From contig NZ_VDMJ01000022.1 of assembly GCF_006335115.1 (NCBI RefSeq), forward strand, positions 1 through 60,839: a stretch of 60,839 nucleotides of DNA, written 5' to 3'. Under the pieces are notes generated by a model. That model saw only the letters and a program-made list of their open reading frames with translations, was not told where the DNA came from and ran no database searches. Below are positions 19,401 to 26,933 of this stretch, piece after piece. This DNA comes from Streptomyces sp. NP160 (lineage in GTDB: Bacteria > Actinomycetota > Actinomycetes > Actinomycetales > Quadrisphaeraceae). A program made the position numbers and the translations under genes. Each line of letters begins with the position of its first letter. Positions within the stretch are counted from its first letter, which is position 1.

Positions 19401-19544
19401 CGCGCCGAGGCCGCGGAGCACGTCTCCTGCTCGGCGGACGGCCCGCCTGCGGCCTGTGGCCGGATCCCGATGGCTTGCGACGGGAGACCGGCGGTGCCCC
19501 GCAGAGGGGCTGCCTGACGGCCGCGGGGGAGCGGTGACGCTCAT
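16464..19544 (-). CDS. large membrane protein with LysM and BTAD (transcriptional activator-like) domains
   Basis: 1026 residues. Three N-terminal membrane helices (about 46-70, 95-120, 140-158) precede a LysM domain (190-247: VAVHGGDTLWGIAAHHLG, DADQIYPGWIVMVPSG) that should face the wall. A fourth helix (about 330-350) follows, then a very basic RRRRRRQQRHRR stop-transfer. A large cytoplasmic region ends in a winged-helix-like plus BTAD/TPR unit (about 790-1010: VLVLGPVEVHGPRPG, LVALLALYPNSQPHLVDGLLWP). It thus joins wall binding outside to a SARP-like regulatory module inside. Such LysM-BTAD proteins accompany Tad genes in actinobacteria; signalling or assembly checkpoint is a guess. ATG overlaps the TadG-like stop (ATGA). 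Confidence 0.8.
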   Translation of the reverse strand: MSVTAPPRPSGSPSAGHRRSPVASHRDPATGRRRAVRRAGDVLRGLGAAGALVTLLIGPPLLLGQMAPLLVPTSFPDTADLVAAFTTPDDGTLFLRALALVASVAWLSFAGAVVLEVLAAVRGWRLPPLPLLSLQQRIAGGLVASVAVLFVAPAAVAAPPAMTAAATSPPTPATSLAPGQAPQAPPLTVQVAVHGGDTLWGIAAHHLGDGALYPELVDATRDVTQPDGRHLQDADQIYPGWIVMVPSGSTVPTQRPLDSNADAEESTETPGASGSGARGGTRAPDVGAVEPAAPRASAPNRATSPSSRAVSTERGGAAGDSGDDAVDDAVAINLWVLGAGVALSGLTAAGITGLIRRRRRRQQRHRRQGQRLPTAPPATQTVQRQVHAAQDPYTVEQLDAALRALSARCHRDGTALPDVRSIRLTGERIELQLGTPALPLLPFTAAGGDDSLWQFDRHAALDEPAPGPDAPTPFPTLVVLGRDLDGGLVLVDLEAVGELCVETRIASARGGSADEVEAVLSALVIDLATSPWGAEADVVVTGSFDGLVTTLEVPHVEQTDDVDGVLDQVERWAADLQEAVALTHQARPAAGRASGDCGDALRPRVLVIGSALREDQRARLARLMTGAQSVPLAVISTTAITATAWTLAVDEYADLALLQPLSLRLSPQQLGAEARALLATAVHTATVPTSGSPRNLEEPPSALSAEEVEAGAVAPALVACSEDCAAPVPQTSGDDAARTDPVAPPGDAAAEDGRTRRARSYSGDRTTAPAPPRVLVLGPVEVHGPRPGTAPSNNLSTMTELVALLALYPNSQPHLVDGLLWPGERVPRTRRNQLISRTRAWLGSDADGARYLPLAKSEGYQLAPAVRSDWDDFRELVGDDPSSVATSQLLDALDLVRGQPFAGVHPFRYAWADVPKQTMIELIVDVAVELAERALGDGDGAQARRAAAVGLQAEPGSEQLWRAAMRAEHLAGNRGALEALAQRFTGLAEELGDDLEEETHELISRLLPRTARTRDDLSEGSRHVSS

Positions 19545-19999
19545 GGGATCTCCTGGTCGAGGCCGCGCACGATGCGGGCGGTGGCGGTGGCGGTGGCGCT
19601 CACGTCGGCGATGCCGATGGCGGCCAGGAAGGTGGTCGGTTCGGTCACCGTGGCCGTGACCGTGACCGTCGTGGCGGTGGCGGTGGCGCTGCCTCGAACT
19701 CCCGCTGCAGCGAGGTAGGCGCCAGCTGCCTGTTGCGCGGTGGCGGTGTCGATCTGGGGGCTGAGCCCGCGGACCGAACGGTGAGCGATCAGTTGCTGGC
19801 TTGCCGTGCGCGCGGCCTCTTGCGCGAGGGCGTCGGCGCGCTGGAGGGCCTCAACCTTGCGCCCGCCGTCGACGACGAGGCCGATGGCCAGCATGAGTGC
19901 GACGACGGCGATGAGGACGAACAAGGAGGCTGACCCCTCGTCCCGGGAGTCCACCGTGGCGCGCCATGACCCGGTGGGCGATGGGCTGACGGGTGACAT
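19541..19999 (-). CDS. TadG/Rv3660c-like pilus assembly protein
   Basis: 152 residues. Short hydrophilic N-terminus ending in DEGSASLFVLIAVVALMLAIGLVVDGGRKVEALQRAD, the putative Flp pilus-assembly TadG-like helix with a pseudopilin-type site (G-S). The rest is an extracytoplasmic Thr/Val/Ala-rich beta domain. ATG 19999 was chosen because it overlaps the preceding TadE stop by one base; the long in-frame upstream extension is antisense-like low-quality sequence. Expected to be a minor pseudopilin or membrane-anchored assembly protein. Confidence 0.8.
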   Translation of the reverse strand: MSPVSPSPTGSWRATVDSRDEGSASLFVLIAVVALMLAIGLVVDGGRKVEALQRADALAQEAARTASQQLIAHRSVRGLSPQIDTATAQQAAGAYLAAAGVRGSATATATTVTVTATVTEPTTFLAAIGIADVSATATATARIVRGLDQEIP

Positions 20000-20481
20000 C
20001 AGCGTTCCCTGTAGCGGTCGAGGGGGCTGGTGACCTCGGCCGTGACGAGCCGGTCGCCGTTGAGCCCCGGGATGGCGATGTCGGACAGCCGCACGGTGCA
20101 GGCGACGGAGACCGTCACCTGCGCGGGTTGGCCGACCGGCACGGAGAACCCGCTGGTGTCGGCATGCACTTCTGAGGCACTGCACTGGAGTCCTTCCTGC
20201 GCCAGCGCCACCCGGGCCGTCTGCTCGGCGAGCTCCTGTGCTGCTGGTCCGGTGCGGGCCAGGGAGGCGCTTCGTGCGGCGTCTCCAGCGGCGCTCTGCA
20301 CGGCGTTGTGGGCCACGGCCATGCGTCCTCCGACGACGAGGAGAGAAACCAGGAGCAGCAGGCCGGGAGCGATGACGACCAGTTCGAGCGTCAACGAGCC
20401 TCGGTCCCCTGCCGTTCTGCGGCGCGTGACCGTCCGGAGGAGGCCGCTGGCGGGGCGCCGGAGGCCCTTGCCGCGATTCAC
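19999..20481 (-). CDS. TadE-like minor pseudopilin
   Basis: 160 residues. The basic N-terminus followed by GDRGSLTLELVVIAPGLLLLVSLLVVGGR is the TadE signature: small residue, then S-x-x-x-E, then a hydrophobic helix cut by a prepilin peptidase. The exposed C-terminal domain has two cysteines (LQCSAS, VACTVRL) likely to form a disulfide outside the cell. GTG start overlaps the preceding stop (GTGA). Confidence 0.85.
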   Translation of the reverse strand: MNRGKGLRRPASGLLRTVTRRRTAGDRGSLTLELVVIAPGLLLLVSLLVVGGRMAVAHNAVQSAAGDAARSASLARTGPAAQELAEQTARVALAQEGLQCSASEVHADTSGFSVPVGQPAQVTVSVACTVRLSDIAIPGLNGDRLVTAEVTSPLDRYRER

Positions 20482-20951
20482 GGCGCACTCCTCGACGTGA
20501 AGCGTTCAACGGGGCCGGTGACCGACTCCCGCACGGCGGGTCCCGGCACGCCGGGGAGCAGGCTCACGCTGTGTCCGATCACGACGACCTCCACGCGCGT
20601 CGCGTCGCGCCGAGCATCGACCTGGGCGTTCAGGACGGCGTCACCGTTCGCGGACAGGAACGAGGTGGCTTCGAGGCGGCCGTCGTCGGCGGATGAGCCC
20701 TCAGCGCGAGCGGCAGCGGCACCACCGGCCGCCGCCGCCCTGGCGACGTCTCGGGCGTGGTACCAGAGCGCGCCCTGCACCAAGCCGAAGATGATCAGTA
20801 GGACCGCGGGGAAGACGACCACCAGCTCCAGGCTCGTCGAACCTCGCTCATCCCCGCTGACCATGCGGACTGTGCGGCGAAGGCGGACGAGGCGCGCCAC
20901 GACGGGGCGCTGGCACGCCTGCCCGCCGTCGCGGGCTCGACCGTGACGCAC
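20478..20951 (-). CDS. TadE-like minor pseudopilin
   Basis: 157 residues from GTG 20951. The pseudopilin motif is DERGSTSLELVVVFPAVLLIIFGLVQG, with S-x-E at the +5-type position, followed by WYHARDVARAAAAGGAAAARAEG typical of TadE helices. The start is uncertain: GTG 20951 lies one base past the pilin stop and gives a 29-residue basic leader like that of the neighbouring TadE, whereas ATG 20864 gives a two-residue leader before the motif. Forms a tandem pair with the next TadE gene. Confidence 0.8.
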   Translation of the reverse strand: MRHGRARDGGQACQRPVVARLVRLRRTVRMVSGDERGSTSLELVVVFPAVLLIIFGLVQGALWYHARDVARAAAAGGAAAARAEGSSADDGRLEATSFLSANGDAVLNAQVDARRDATRVEVVVIGHSVSLLPGVPGPAVRESVTGPVERFTSRSAP

Positions 20952-20952
20952 G

Positions 20953-21165
20953 TCAGTTGATCTGAGCGAGACGGGTGTTGACGGCTGCGGTGATGGCTGC
21001 GACCAGCACACCGGCGACCAGGAAGAGGCCGAGCGCGATGACGACGATCTCCAGCGTCGAGGCGCCGACGTCACGCGCTGACGACGAGGACTGCCCTGCT
21101 GCGCGCTGCCGGACGTCAGCAGCGAAGGCACGCACGAAGGTGAGGGCGACGGCGAGGTGGCTCAT
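20953..21165 (-). CDS. Flp-like major pilin candidate
   Basis: 70 residues, too small to be judged by length alone but supported by context and a very strong ribosome binding site (AAGGAGAT, 6 nt before ATG). Leader about 1-34, then GASTLEIVVIALGLFLVAGVLVAAI: G-A-S-T-L-E gives the conserved E at +5 after a G/A processing site, followed by one membrane helix and a short tail. This is the shape of Flp-type pilins. The strong SD and separate 103-bp leader suggest it is the most highly translated Tad gene. No prepilin peptidase is encoded in the window. Confidence 0.8.
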   Translation of the reverse strand: MSHLAVALTFVRAFAADVRQRAAGQSSSSARDVGASTLEIVVIALGLFLVAGVLVAAITAAVNTRLAQIN

Positions 21166-21268
21166 GGTGATCTCCTTGGTGAGGGGGTGGCGAGGTGGTG
21201 CAGGGAAGCGCCACAGGCGGGGAGCCGGTAGCGGCGCGGCAAGGGAGCTCGGTGGGCGGTGCGCGGGT

Positions 21269-22147
21269 TCACAGCACCCGTGCCAGCGCGGGGAAGGCGA
21301 GGAGGCACAGGAACAGCAGGCCCAGCAGCGCCACGGGGATGACCATCCGCTCGCTGTCGGCGTTGGCGCGTGCCTGCTCCCGGGAGAGCATCGCGGTGCG
21401 CATGCTGCGGGAACGGGCGCGCAGGTTGCCCTGCACCGCGACGCCCTCCTCGCCGGACAGACGCATGATGTCGGCCATGTCGTCCAGCTCGGGCACGCCG
21501 AGCTCCTCGGCCAGCTCGGAGAGCGCTCGCCACGGTGGTTCGCCGCTCCAGCGGGCTCGGTGGAGCGCTTCGCGGATCCGCTGGAAGACCCAGGAGTCGG
21601 CGATGGCGGCAGCGTTCTCCAGCGACTGCGTCGTGCCCGTACCTCCAGCGCGCTCCAGCGCCGTGAGGTCGATGTAGGCGGTGACGGCCCGAGCGAACTC
21701 GGCTCGGGCGGACGTCGCCTTGCTCCTCACCTCGACGTCGGGGACGAACCAGAGCGCGGTGGCGAGCGCCACGCTGCCTGCGGCGGGTAGCGCGAACGGC
21801 AGGTCGAGGCCTGCGAGCGCGACAGCAACCCCCATCAGCGGTGGGAACAGCAGCCCCACGACGGCGAAGAGCGCCTTCTGCCCGAACCACGCCGCGGGAG
21901 CCACCTGCAGCACGGCCAGGTCCCGCCGGGGCACGCGCGCCCAGCGCTGCTCCTGGACCCGGTCGGCGACGATGCGGCCCAGTCGCGCCTCCAACCCGAC
22001 GGCTGGCTCTTCGCGAGCAGCGACGGGCTCAGCGGTCAGGCGAGCGATCGTCGACCTCAGGTGCGGAGTACCGGGGACCACCTCGCGGAGAAGGAGCAGG
22101 ATGCCCAGCCCACCGATGAGTCCGGCGACCAGCGAGAGCTGCAGCAC
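21269..22147 (-). CDS. tadC: TadC-like type II secretion system F family membrane protein
   Basis: 292 residues, several membrane helices (N-terminal 1-20, about 115-150, C-terminal 268-292) and a cytoplasmic T2SSF domain. ARAEFARAVTAYIDLTALERAGGTGTTQSLENAA and the ending SERMVIPVALLGLLFLCLLAFPAL are typical of TadC. With TadB it forms the inner-membrane platform driven by TadA. GTG starts directly after the TadB TGA, without a gap. Confidence 0.88.
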   Translation of the reverse strand: MLQLSLVAGLIGGLGILLLLREVVPGTPHLRSTIARLTAEPVAAREEPAVGLEARLGRIVADRVQEQRWARVPRRDLAVLQVAPAAWFGQKALFAVVGLLFPPLMGVAVALAGLDLPFALPAAGSVALATALWFVPDVEVRSKATSARAEFARAVTAYIDLTALERAGGTGTTQSLENAAAIADSWVFQRIREALHRARWSGEPPWRALSELAEELGVPELDDMADIMRLSGEEGVAVQGNLRARSRSMRTAMLSREQARANADSERMVIPVALLGLLFLCLLAFPALARVL

Positions 22148-23074
22148 TCACACCACCTCCGCGAGCCGGCTCGCCTCGTCCGCGGGCTGGCGCGGGGCAG
22201 CGCCAGCTGGCAGGAAGCGGGGTACGGCACGGCCACGCGTGATGTGTCGCATCCACACGAGGGCCGCCGCGTAGGCGCCGAGCAGCAGGGCGAGCGCCAT
22301 CTGACCCATCGGAGTGCCGTATGGAGCGATGTACGTGGTGTTGAAGGCCAACAGGCCCAGCACGGCCAGGGTGATGATGGTGACGGCGCGTGCCGTCGTG
22401 CGGGGCTTGGCCCTGTCCGCCTCGACGGCCCGGCGCATCCGCACCTCTTCCGCCACGGTCTCCGCCAACCCCTGCAGGACGCGGGTCAGCCCCGCGCCCC
22501 GACGGCGAGCCCCGAGGATGAGCGACGCGGCCACGAGGTCTCCGGTGGCGTCGTCGAGGTCGTCCGCGAAGGCCCGCAGTGCCTGCTCGGTGGGCCAGCG
22601 CGAGGACAGCCGCGCGACCAGGGTCTGCACCTGCGGCCGGATGGCTGCCGGGGTGGACTTGAGGTTGACCATGATTGCCTGCTCCAGGCCCACGCCGACG
22701 TCGAGGACCCCGGCGAGGTGCCGCGTCCACTCCTCCAGCGCTTCAAGACGTCTCACGCCGGCGTCGGTGTCGGTCCGTGCCAGCAGCACCGGAAGGCCTG
22801 CCGCAGCGGCGGGTAGGACGACGACGGCGACCAGCCACCCGCTGATGAGCCACACCGCTGTCCCGAGGCCCAGACCGACGAGCAGGCGGAGGCGCGCCTC
22901 TCGCAACGCTGCCCCGAGGGGGGTGGCTGAGCTGCCGCCGGAACCGCGCTGCAGCCACATGCGCCGCGGTCGTCCGTCCTGTACCGGGGCCTGGTGGAGG
23001 CCCGCGACGACCAACCAGGCGCCGGCTGCGGCCAAGCACCCCGTTGCTGCCGCGGCGAAGGCCAGGCCCGTCAC
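22148..23074 (-). CDS. tadB: TadB-like type II secretion system F family membrane protein
   Basis: 308 residues. N-terminal helix (TGLAFAAAATGCLAAAGAWLVVAGL), a second helix pair around 85-125, a T2SSF domain with LEEWTRHLAGVLDVGVGLEQAI and AASLILGARRRGAGLTRVLQGLAETV, and C-terminal helices with AVTIITLAVLGLLAFNTTYIAPY. GTG 23074 overlaps the TadA stop (GTGA); longer in-frame starts would lie inside tadA. Platform partner of TadC. Confidence 0.88.
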   Translation of the reverse strand: MTGLAFAAAATGCLAAAGAWLVVAGLHQAPVQDGRPRRMWLQRGSGGSSATPLGAALREARLRLLVGLGLGTAVWLISGWLVAVVVLPAAAAGLPVLLARTDTDAGVRRLEALEEWTRHLAGVLDVGVGLEQAIMVNLKSTPAAIRPQVQTLVARLSSRWPTEQALRAFADDLDDATGDLVAASLILGARRRGAGLTRVLQGLAETVAEEVRMRRAVEADRAKPRTTARAVTIITLAVLGLLAFNTTYIAPYGTPMGQMALALLLGAYAAALVWMRHITRGRAVPRFLPAGAAPRQPADEASRLAEVV

Positions 23075-24720
23075 GGCAGGGCTCCGACCTGGTCGTGTGC
23101 GCCGACTCCGATGGAAGCGCCGTCGGTCCAGGTGCCGTGCGGATCGTCGAGCAAGCTCGGCTCGAAGCCGTCCTCGACGAGTTCGGTCATCCACGGTGGC
23201 CGCACTCCGGTGGGCACCGCCCGCCCGTCGAGGCCCGGGGCGAAGAGGTCGGTGAGGGAGATGCCGTTGGGGCCCTCGCCGCGCTCGAGGTGGACCACCT
23301 CGGCGACGTAGCGGTGCTTGCGACCACCGCGCGGGGTGTTGTCGGTGACCGTGACCTGCACGATGAGGTCGATGTGCTGGGCGATCTGCCGGTAGGCGTA
23401 CCCCTCGGAGATGTGGGGTCCAGCCTCCAGCGCACAGGTCGCCAGGCGCTCGATGGCGTCCCGTGCGGACTCGGCGTGGGTGGTGGAGAGCGATCCGCGC
23501 CCGGCCTGCATGGCCTTGAACATCGGCAGGATCTCTTTACCGCGGACCTCGCCGACCACGATCCGGCTGACGTTGTGGCGCAGGGAGTCGTAGACGAGCT
23601 TGTCCAGCGTGATCGCCCCGACCTCGGCGCCGTCGGCCGTCCGCTCGCCAGACCCTGGACGTGCCTGCATCGGGACGATGCGCGGGTGCCGCTCCGGCAG
23701 GTGGTGGAGCAGCAGCTCGTACTCGGTCTCGATCGTGCAGACCCGCTCCAGTGGGTCGAGCGCGTTGGCCAGCGCGCGGGTGAGAGTGGTTTTCCCGGCA
23801 CCGGGTAGCCCCGCGACGACGATGGAGCGGCCCGACCTGACCGCGGCGGCGAGGAACTGCCGGAGGACCTCGTCCAGCATCCCGAGGTCCCGCAGCCCGG
23901 CGAGGTCGATGTCCGTGTAGCGGTGACGACGGATCGTGATCGTCGGACGGTGGGACGTCCACGCCATCGCCGCCAGCCGCGACCCGTCGTGCAGCTGCAG
24001 GTCCAGGGTCGGGTGCGCCGACGAGAACGGCCGCTCGCCGTTGCCGCCGTGGGCCGCGAGGAACTGCAGGTCGGCGATGAGCTCCTCATCGGTGTCAGCG
24101 ACGTCCGGGCCGGGCACGAGGCGGCCGTCGGCGTACTGGAGCCAGACGTTGTCGCAGCCGGTGATCTCGATGTTCTCGACGTCCGGGTTGTCGACGAGCG
24201 GCTGGAGCCGCCCCAGGCCGAACATGGCGTCGAAGACGGCCTTGGCGAGTTCCTGCTCGGCGAGGAGGTCGGGAGCCGGCGCACCGCGCGACAGGAGAGC
24301 GTCGGCGTGGTCGGTCAGCGCCTGGGCGATGAGGCGGCGCCCCAGGTCGCGTTGGGCGTCCTGCGATCCCAGCTGGTGCTTCTCCGCCTCTGCTGCGAGC
24401 TGGTCGGCGACCTTCTGCCGGAGTGCGCGCACGAGGGACCAGTCGACGGAGTCGACGGACCGCTCGTCGCCACGCCCGGCGCCCGTCCCTGGTGGGGTGG
24501 TGCGCTGGGCAGCCATCGGCAGGGCGCCTGCGCTCGTGTCCGCGCGACCTGTGTCAGGCTTCGGGTGCTGCGCCTGCTGTGAGCCGGTAGAAGGGCGCGG
24601 CACGACGCGCCCGTCAGCCGGCCAGCGGAAGTCGTCACCGGTCCCGACGCTGAACAGCGGGAGGTCGAGGAGGCGCGCTGCTGGACCGTCACCGGGGATG
24701 CTCGCCGACTGCTCAAGCAC
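23071..24720 (-). CDS. tadA: TadA/CpaF-type secretion ATPase
   Basis: 549 residues. The first about 90 are Pro/Gly-rich and poorly conserved. Then come the N-terminal CpaF domain (about 95-290, DNPDVENIEITGCDNVWLQYADGRL) and the ATPase core. Walker A is GLPGAGKTT (304-312), the Asp box is ERVCTIETEYELLL, Walker B is RIVVGEVRGKEILPMF, and the His box is STTHAESARDAIERL. It is the hexameric motor of the Tad pilus. Interestingly, TadA-type ATPases also resemble VirB11 of T4SSs, and no separate VirB11 is encoded in the adjacent transfer operon. GTG start overlaps the TadZ end by 8 nt. Confidence 0.93.
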   Translation of the reverse strand: MLEQSASIPGDGPAARLLDLPLFSVGTGDDFRWPADGRVVPRPSTGSQQAQHPKPDTGRADTSAGALPMAAQRTTPPGTGAGRGDERSVDSVDWSLVRALRQKVADQLAAEAEKHQLGSQDAQRDLGRRLIAQALTDHADALLSRGAPAPDLLAEQELAKAVFDAMFGLGRLQPLVDNPDVENIEITGCDNVWLQYADGRLVPGPDVADTDEELIADLQFLAAHGGNGERPFSSAHPTLDLQLHDGSRLAAMAWTSHRPTITIRRHRYTDIDLAGLRDLGMLDEVLRQFLAAAVRSGRSIVVAGLPGAGKTTLTRALANALDPLERVCTIETEYELLLHHLPERHPRIVPMQARPGSGERTADGAEVGAITLDKLVYDSLRHNVSRIVVGEVRGKEILPMFKAMQAGRGSLSTTHAESARDAIERLATCALEAGPHISEGYAYRQIAQHIDLIVQVTVTDNTPRGGRKHRYVAEVVHLERGEGPNGISLTDLFAPGLDGRAVPTGVRPPWMTELVEDGFEPSLLDDPHGTWTDGASIGVGAHDQVGALP

Positions 24721-25522
24721 GTGCCCACCGCCCCTGGGCGGTCACGACACCAGCTGCGACTGGTGCTCGGCGCTCTTCCACCGTGCGCGCGATGACGTCG
24801 GCGGCACCGACGAGGTCGCGCACGAAGCGGCTCTGCTCCCAGCGGCGGGGACGCGTGGCGCCGAGCGAGAGCACGTCCGCGCCGACCGGGTCCCAGGCGA
24901 GCGGGGCCAGGACCGGCAGACCCGTCACCTCTGCGATCTCCGCGCCCGTGTAAGGACGTCCGTCACCGACGACGAGGAGCTGGGCTGACCGTCCCCCGGC
25001 GGAGTCGGTGAGCTCCGCCATCGACCGGACCCGCGCATGCGCTGCCGCGACGGCCGGCAGCTGGGTGCGGGTGACCAGGGCGCACACGTCGGCGGCTCGC
25101 AGGAGCTGGTGAGGGCCGTGCGCCGTACCCAGCCGGCCAGCGTCGACGATGACGTCGACGCCGTGGCCGTCCAGGTCGGTGAAGACCCCAGCGAGTGCGT
25201 CCCAGACCGAGTCGAGCACGGGCGCCTGCTCGGGAGCAGGCAGCGCTGGGATCAGCCGGTGGCGTCGCTCGTCGTCGAGAGGCACGGTCTGGTCGTCGAT
25301 GGCCTCCGCGAGTCGCCCGACGCGGTGCGCCTTGACCAGCCCGAGCAGCGATGCGCCGCGGGGAGGAACAGCCCCACGGAGGTACCCGGCGAGCACGGAC
25401 GAGCCGTGAGAGGGGTCCGCTTCCACGAGCAGGGCGGGCTTGGGCCACACGAGGGCGAGACCCAGGGCCGTGGTGGTGACGCCAGGGGCTCCACTGGCGC
25501 TCGTAAGGGCGATGACGGCCAT
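24713..25522 (-). CDS. CpaE/TadZ-like MinD-ParA family protein
   Basis: 269 residues. The N-terminus MAVIALTSASGAPGVTTTALGLALVWP is a deviant MinD/ParA Walker A: the sequence GAPGVTTT has valine where the catalytic-loop lysine of GKT would be. LLVEADPSHGSSVLAGYL supplies the switch I Asp. TadZ proteins with degenerate P-loops localise Tad machines to a cell position. ATG overlaps the CpaB stop by one base. Confidence 0.82.
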   Translation of the reverse strand: MAVIALTSASGAPGVTTTALGLALVWPKPALLVEADPSHGSSVLAGYLRGAVPPRGASLLGLVKAHRVGRLAEAIDDQTVPLDDERRHRLIPALPAPEQAPVLDSVWDALAGVFTDLDGHGVDVIVDAGRLGTAHGPHQLLRAADVCALVTRTQLPAVAAAHARVRSMAELTDSAGGRSAQLLVVGDGRPYTGAEIAEVTGLPVLAPLAWDPVGADVLSLGATRPRRWEQSRFVRDLVGAADVIARTVEERRAPVAAGVVTAQGRWARA

Positions 25523-26223
25523 CAGGCGCTCCTGGAGTCGAGGACGAGGGCGACTCGCCCCGTCGCGGCCTTGGCTGCCAGATCGGCCGCTTGCAGACCA
25601 GGGACGACGACGTCGACCGTGCGCGCCCCCGCAGCGTCCGGCTCGGAGACCGAGACGACCTCGGCGGTCACGACGTCAGGGGCGTCAGCGGGTGGGTCGG
25701 CCTGCGCGAGCGGGGTGGAGACGATGCGGACGGGGTCCCCGGCGGTGAGCGGCTCGGCAGGCATCTGCGCCGGGGTCAGCGAGACGCCCACCACGGACTG
25801 CCCTGCACCCGGAACGAGCGCCTGCGTCGTCGCTGCGCGGGTGATCAGCGAGCCGGCGCTCATCGATGCGGCGGCGCGCTGGCCCACGACTCCGTCGATG
25901 TCGCCCGCGGCGACCGTCGAGAGCTCGGGGCTCGGGGTGAGGCGGACGACGACGAGGTCGTCGACGGTGAGCACCTCCCCCTGCTGGACGTCGTGGGCCA
26001 GAGCCAGGACGGGTTCGGTGTCGCTCGCCGAGGTGACCAGGTACGCGCTGCCCAGTCCGCCGAAGCCCACCAGCAGGACGCCAGCCACCACGAGCGCGGG
26101 CCGCCGGCGAGAGCGCACGGGGGCTGGCCGGGCGACGCGCGGCGCCTCGTCGAGCGCGCCGCGGTCACGTCGTCCCTGGCGGGGAACGCCGGCGCCGCGG
26201 GCGAGGCGGAGGGCTTGAAACAT
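25522..26223 (-). CDS. SAF domain protein (CpaB/RcpC-like)
   Basis: 233 residues. Basic cytoplasmic start, one helix (about 46-66, PALVVAGVLLVGFGGLGSAYLV), then an SAF domain (about 75-140: LALAHDVQQGEVLTVDDLVVVRL, DIDGVVGQRAAASMSAGSLITRA) and a beta-rich C-terminal part. CpaB/RcpC proteins sit in the envelope and guide the pilus. ATG 26223 chosen as the start of the family-like region (MFQALRLARG); in-frame upstream codons run into the divergent control region. First gene of the leftward Tad operon. Confidence 0.85.
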   Translation of the reverse strand: MFQALRLARGAGVPRQGRRDRGALDEAPRVARPAPVRSRRRPALVVAGVLLVGFGGLGSAYLVTSASDTEPVLALAHDVQQGEVLTVDDLVVVRLTPSPELSTVAAGDIDGVVGQRAAASMSAGSLITRAATTQALVPGAGQSVVGVSLTPAQMPAEPLTAGDPVRIVSTPLAQADPPADAPDVVTAEVVSVSEPDAAGARTVDVVVPGLQAADLAAKAATGRVALVLDSRSA

Positions 26224-26642
26224 GCTCGGTCCGTTCTCGTCGTCGTAGGGCGGTGATCCCGCGGTGGTGACCGTAAGTAGCCGCGATCCCGATCTTCTGG
26301 GGACGCGAGCCGCGTCACCCTTGCGGTGGCCGCTTGCTTGAGCGCTTGCCTCACGGTGCGTGCTTACCGGTGACTCACGGTCACTCACGGTCGATCACCG
26401 GCGAAGGCCGCGGCGCGCTTGACGATCTTGAAGGGCCTCTGACCTGGACCGGGCAACCATCCGAGCAACCGGCAGGTGACGTCCGTTCCCTCTAGAGACG
26501 CCCGGTCGGCGGAGGCCCTGCCGGCTGGAGCGGCCAGGCAACCAGCGCCGTCAATGGTCGTTCGCGTGCGTGCCGTGCGTCGTCTCGAAGGCGACAGACC
26601 GAGGACCGGCTCGCTGCAAGTGACTGAAGGTGAGGACGATCG
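26224..26642. promoter_or_regulatory. divergent control region between Tad and T4SS operons
   Basis: 419 bp without a gene separating two long divergent operons. It holds three copies of CTCACGGT (26350-26357, 26374-26381, 26384-26391) and a spanning inverted repeat CCGGTGA (26367-26373) / TCACCGG (26395-26401). The rest shows no clear structure. It must carry both operon promoters, though no unambiguous -35/-10 pair was recognised. Confidence 0.5.
26350..26401. repeat. CTCACGGT iterons with flanking inverted repeat
   Basis: Three direct CTCACGGT octamers spaced 24 and 10 bases apart, start to start. The second and third lie inside the CCGGTGA...TCACCGG palindrome (arms 26367-26373 and 26395-26401). 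Spacing near one helical turn between the last two and the divergent position suggest an operator for a transfer regulator not identified in this window. Confidence 0.5.
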
Positions 26643-26933
26643 ATGACAGACACCCTGACGCTGACCAGCGTCCTGCTGGCCGCGGTGCCCAACCCCGCAC
26701 CGGCCGCACCGCCGGGACTGGAGGGGCCGGTCTCGCTCTTCATCAGCTGGATGAAGTGGATCGGCATCATCGCCGGGTTGTTCGGCTTCGGGATGTGCGC
26801 ACTGATGATGATCCTCGGCAGGCGGAACCGGTCCTCGATGGCCGTGGACGGCGCCGCCGGACTTCCCTGGGTCCTGGGCGGGCTGTCGACGCTGACTCTG
26901 GCGGCCGGCATCGTCGGCGTCCTGGTCTCGTGA
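26643..26933 (+). CDS. small two-helix membrane protein (VirB2/TrbC-like position)
   Basis: 96 residues. A weak signal-like start with an AVPNPAPAAPPG stretch is followed by two membrane helices (about 30-58, SLFISWMKWIGIIAGLFGFGMCALMMIL; about 72-95, LPWVLGGLSTLTLAAGIVGVLVS) around a short basic loop RRNRSSM. The size, topology and first position in the transfer operon match VirB2/TrbC-type T4SS pilin-like proteins, though sequence similarity is not decisive. GAGGA lies 7 nt before the ATG. Its stop overlaps the next start (GTGA). Confidence 0.72.
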   Translation: MTDTLTLTSVLLAAVPNPAPAAPPGLEGPVSLFISWMKWIGIIAGLFGFGMCALMMILGRRNRSSMAVDGAAGLPWVLGGLSTLTLAAGIVGVLVS

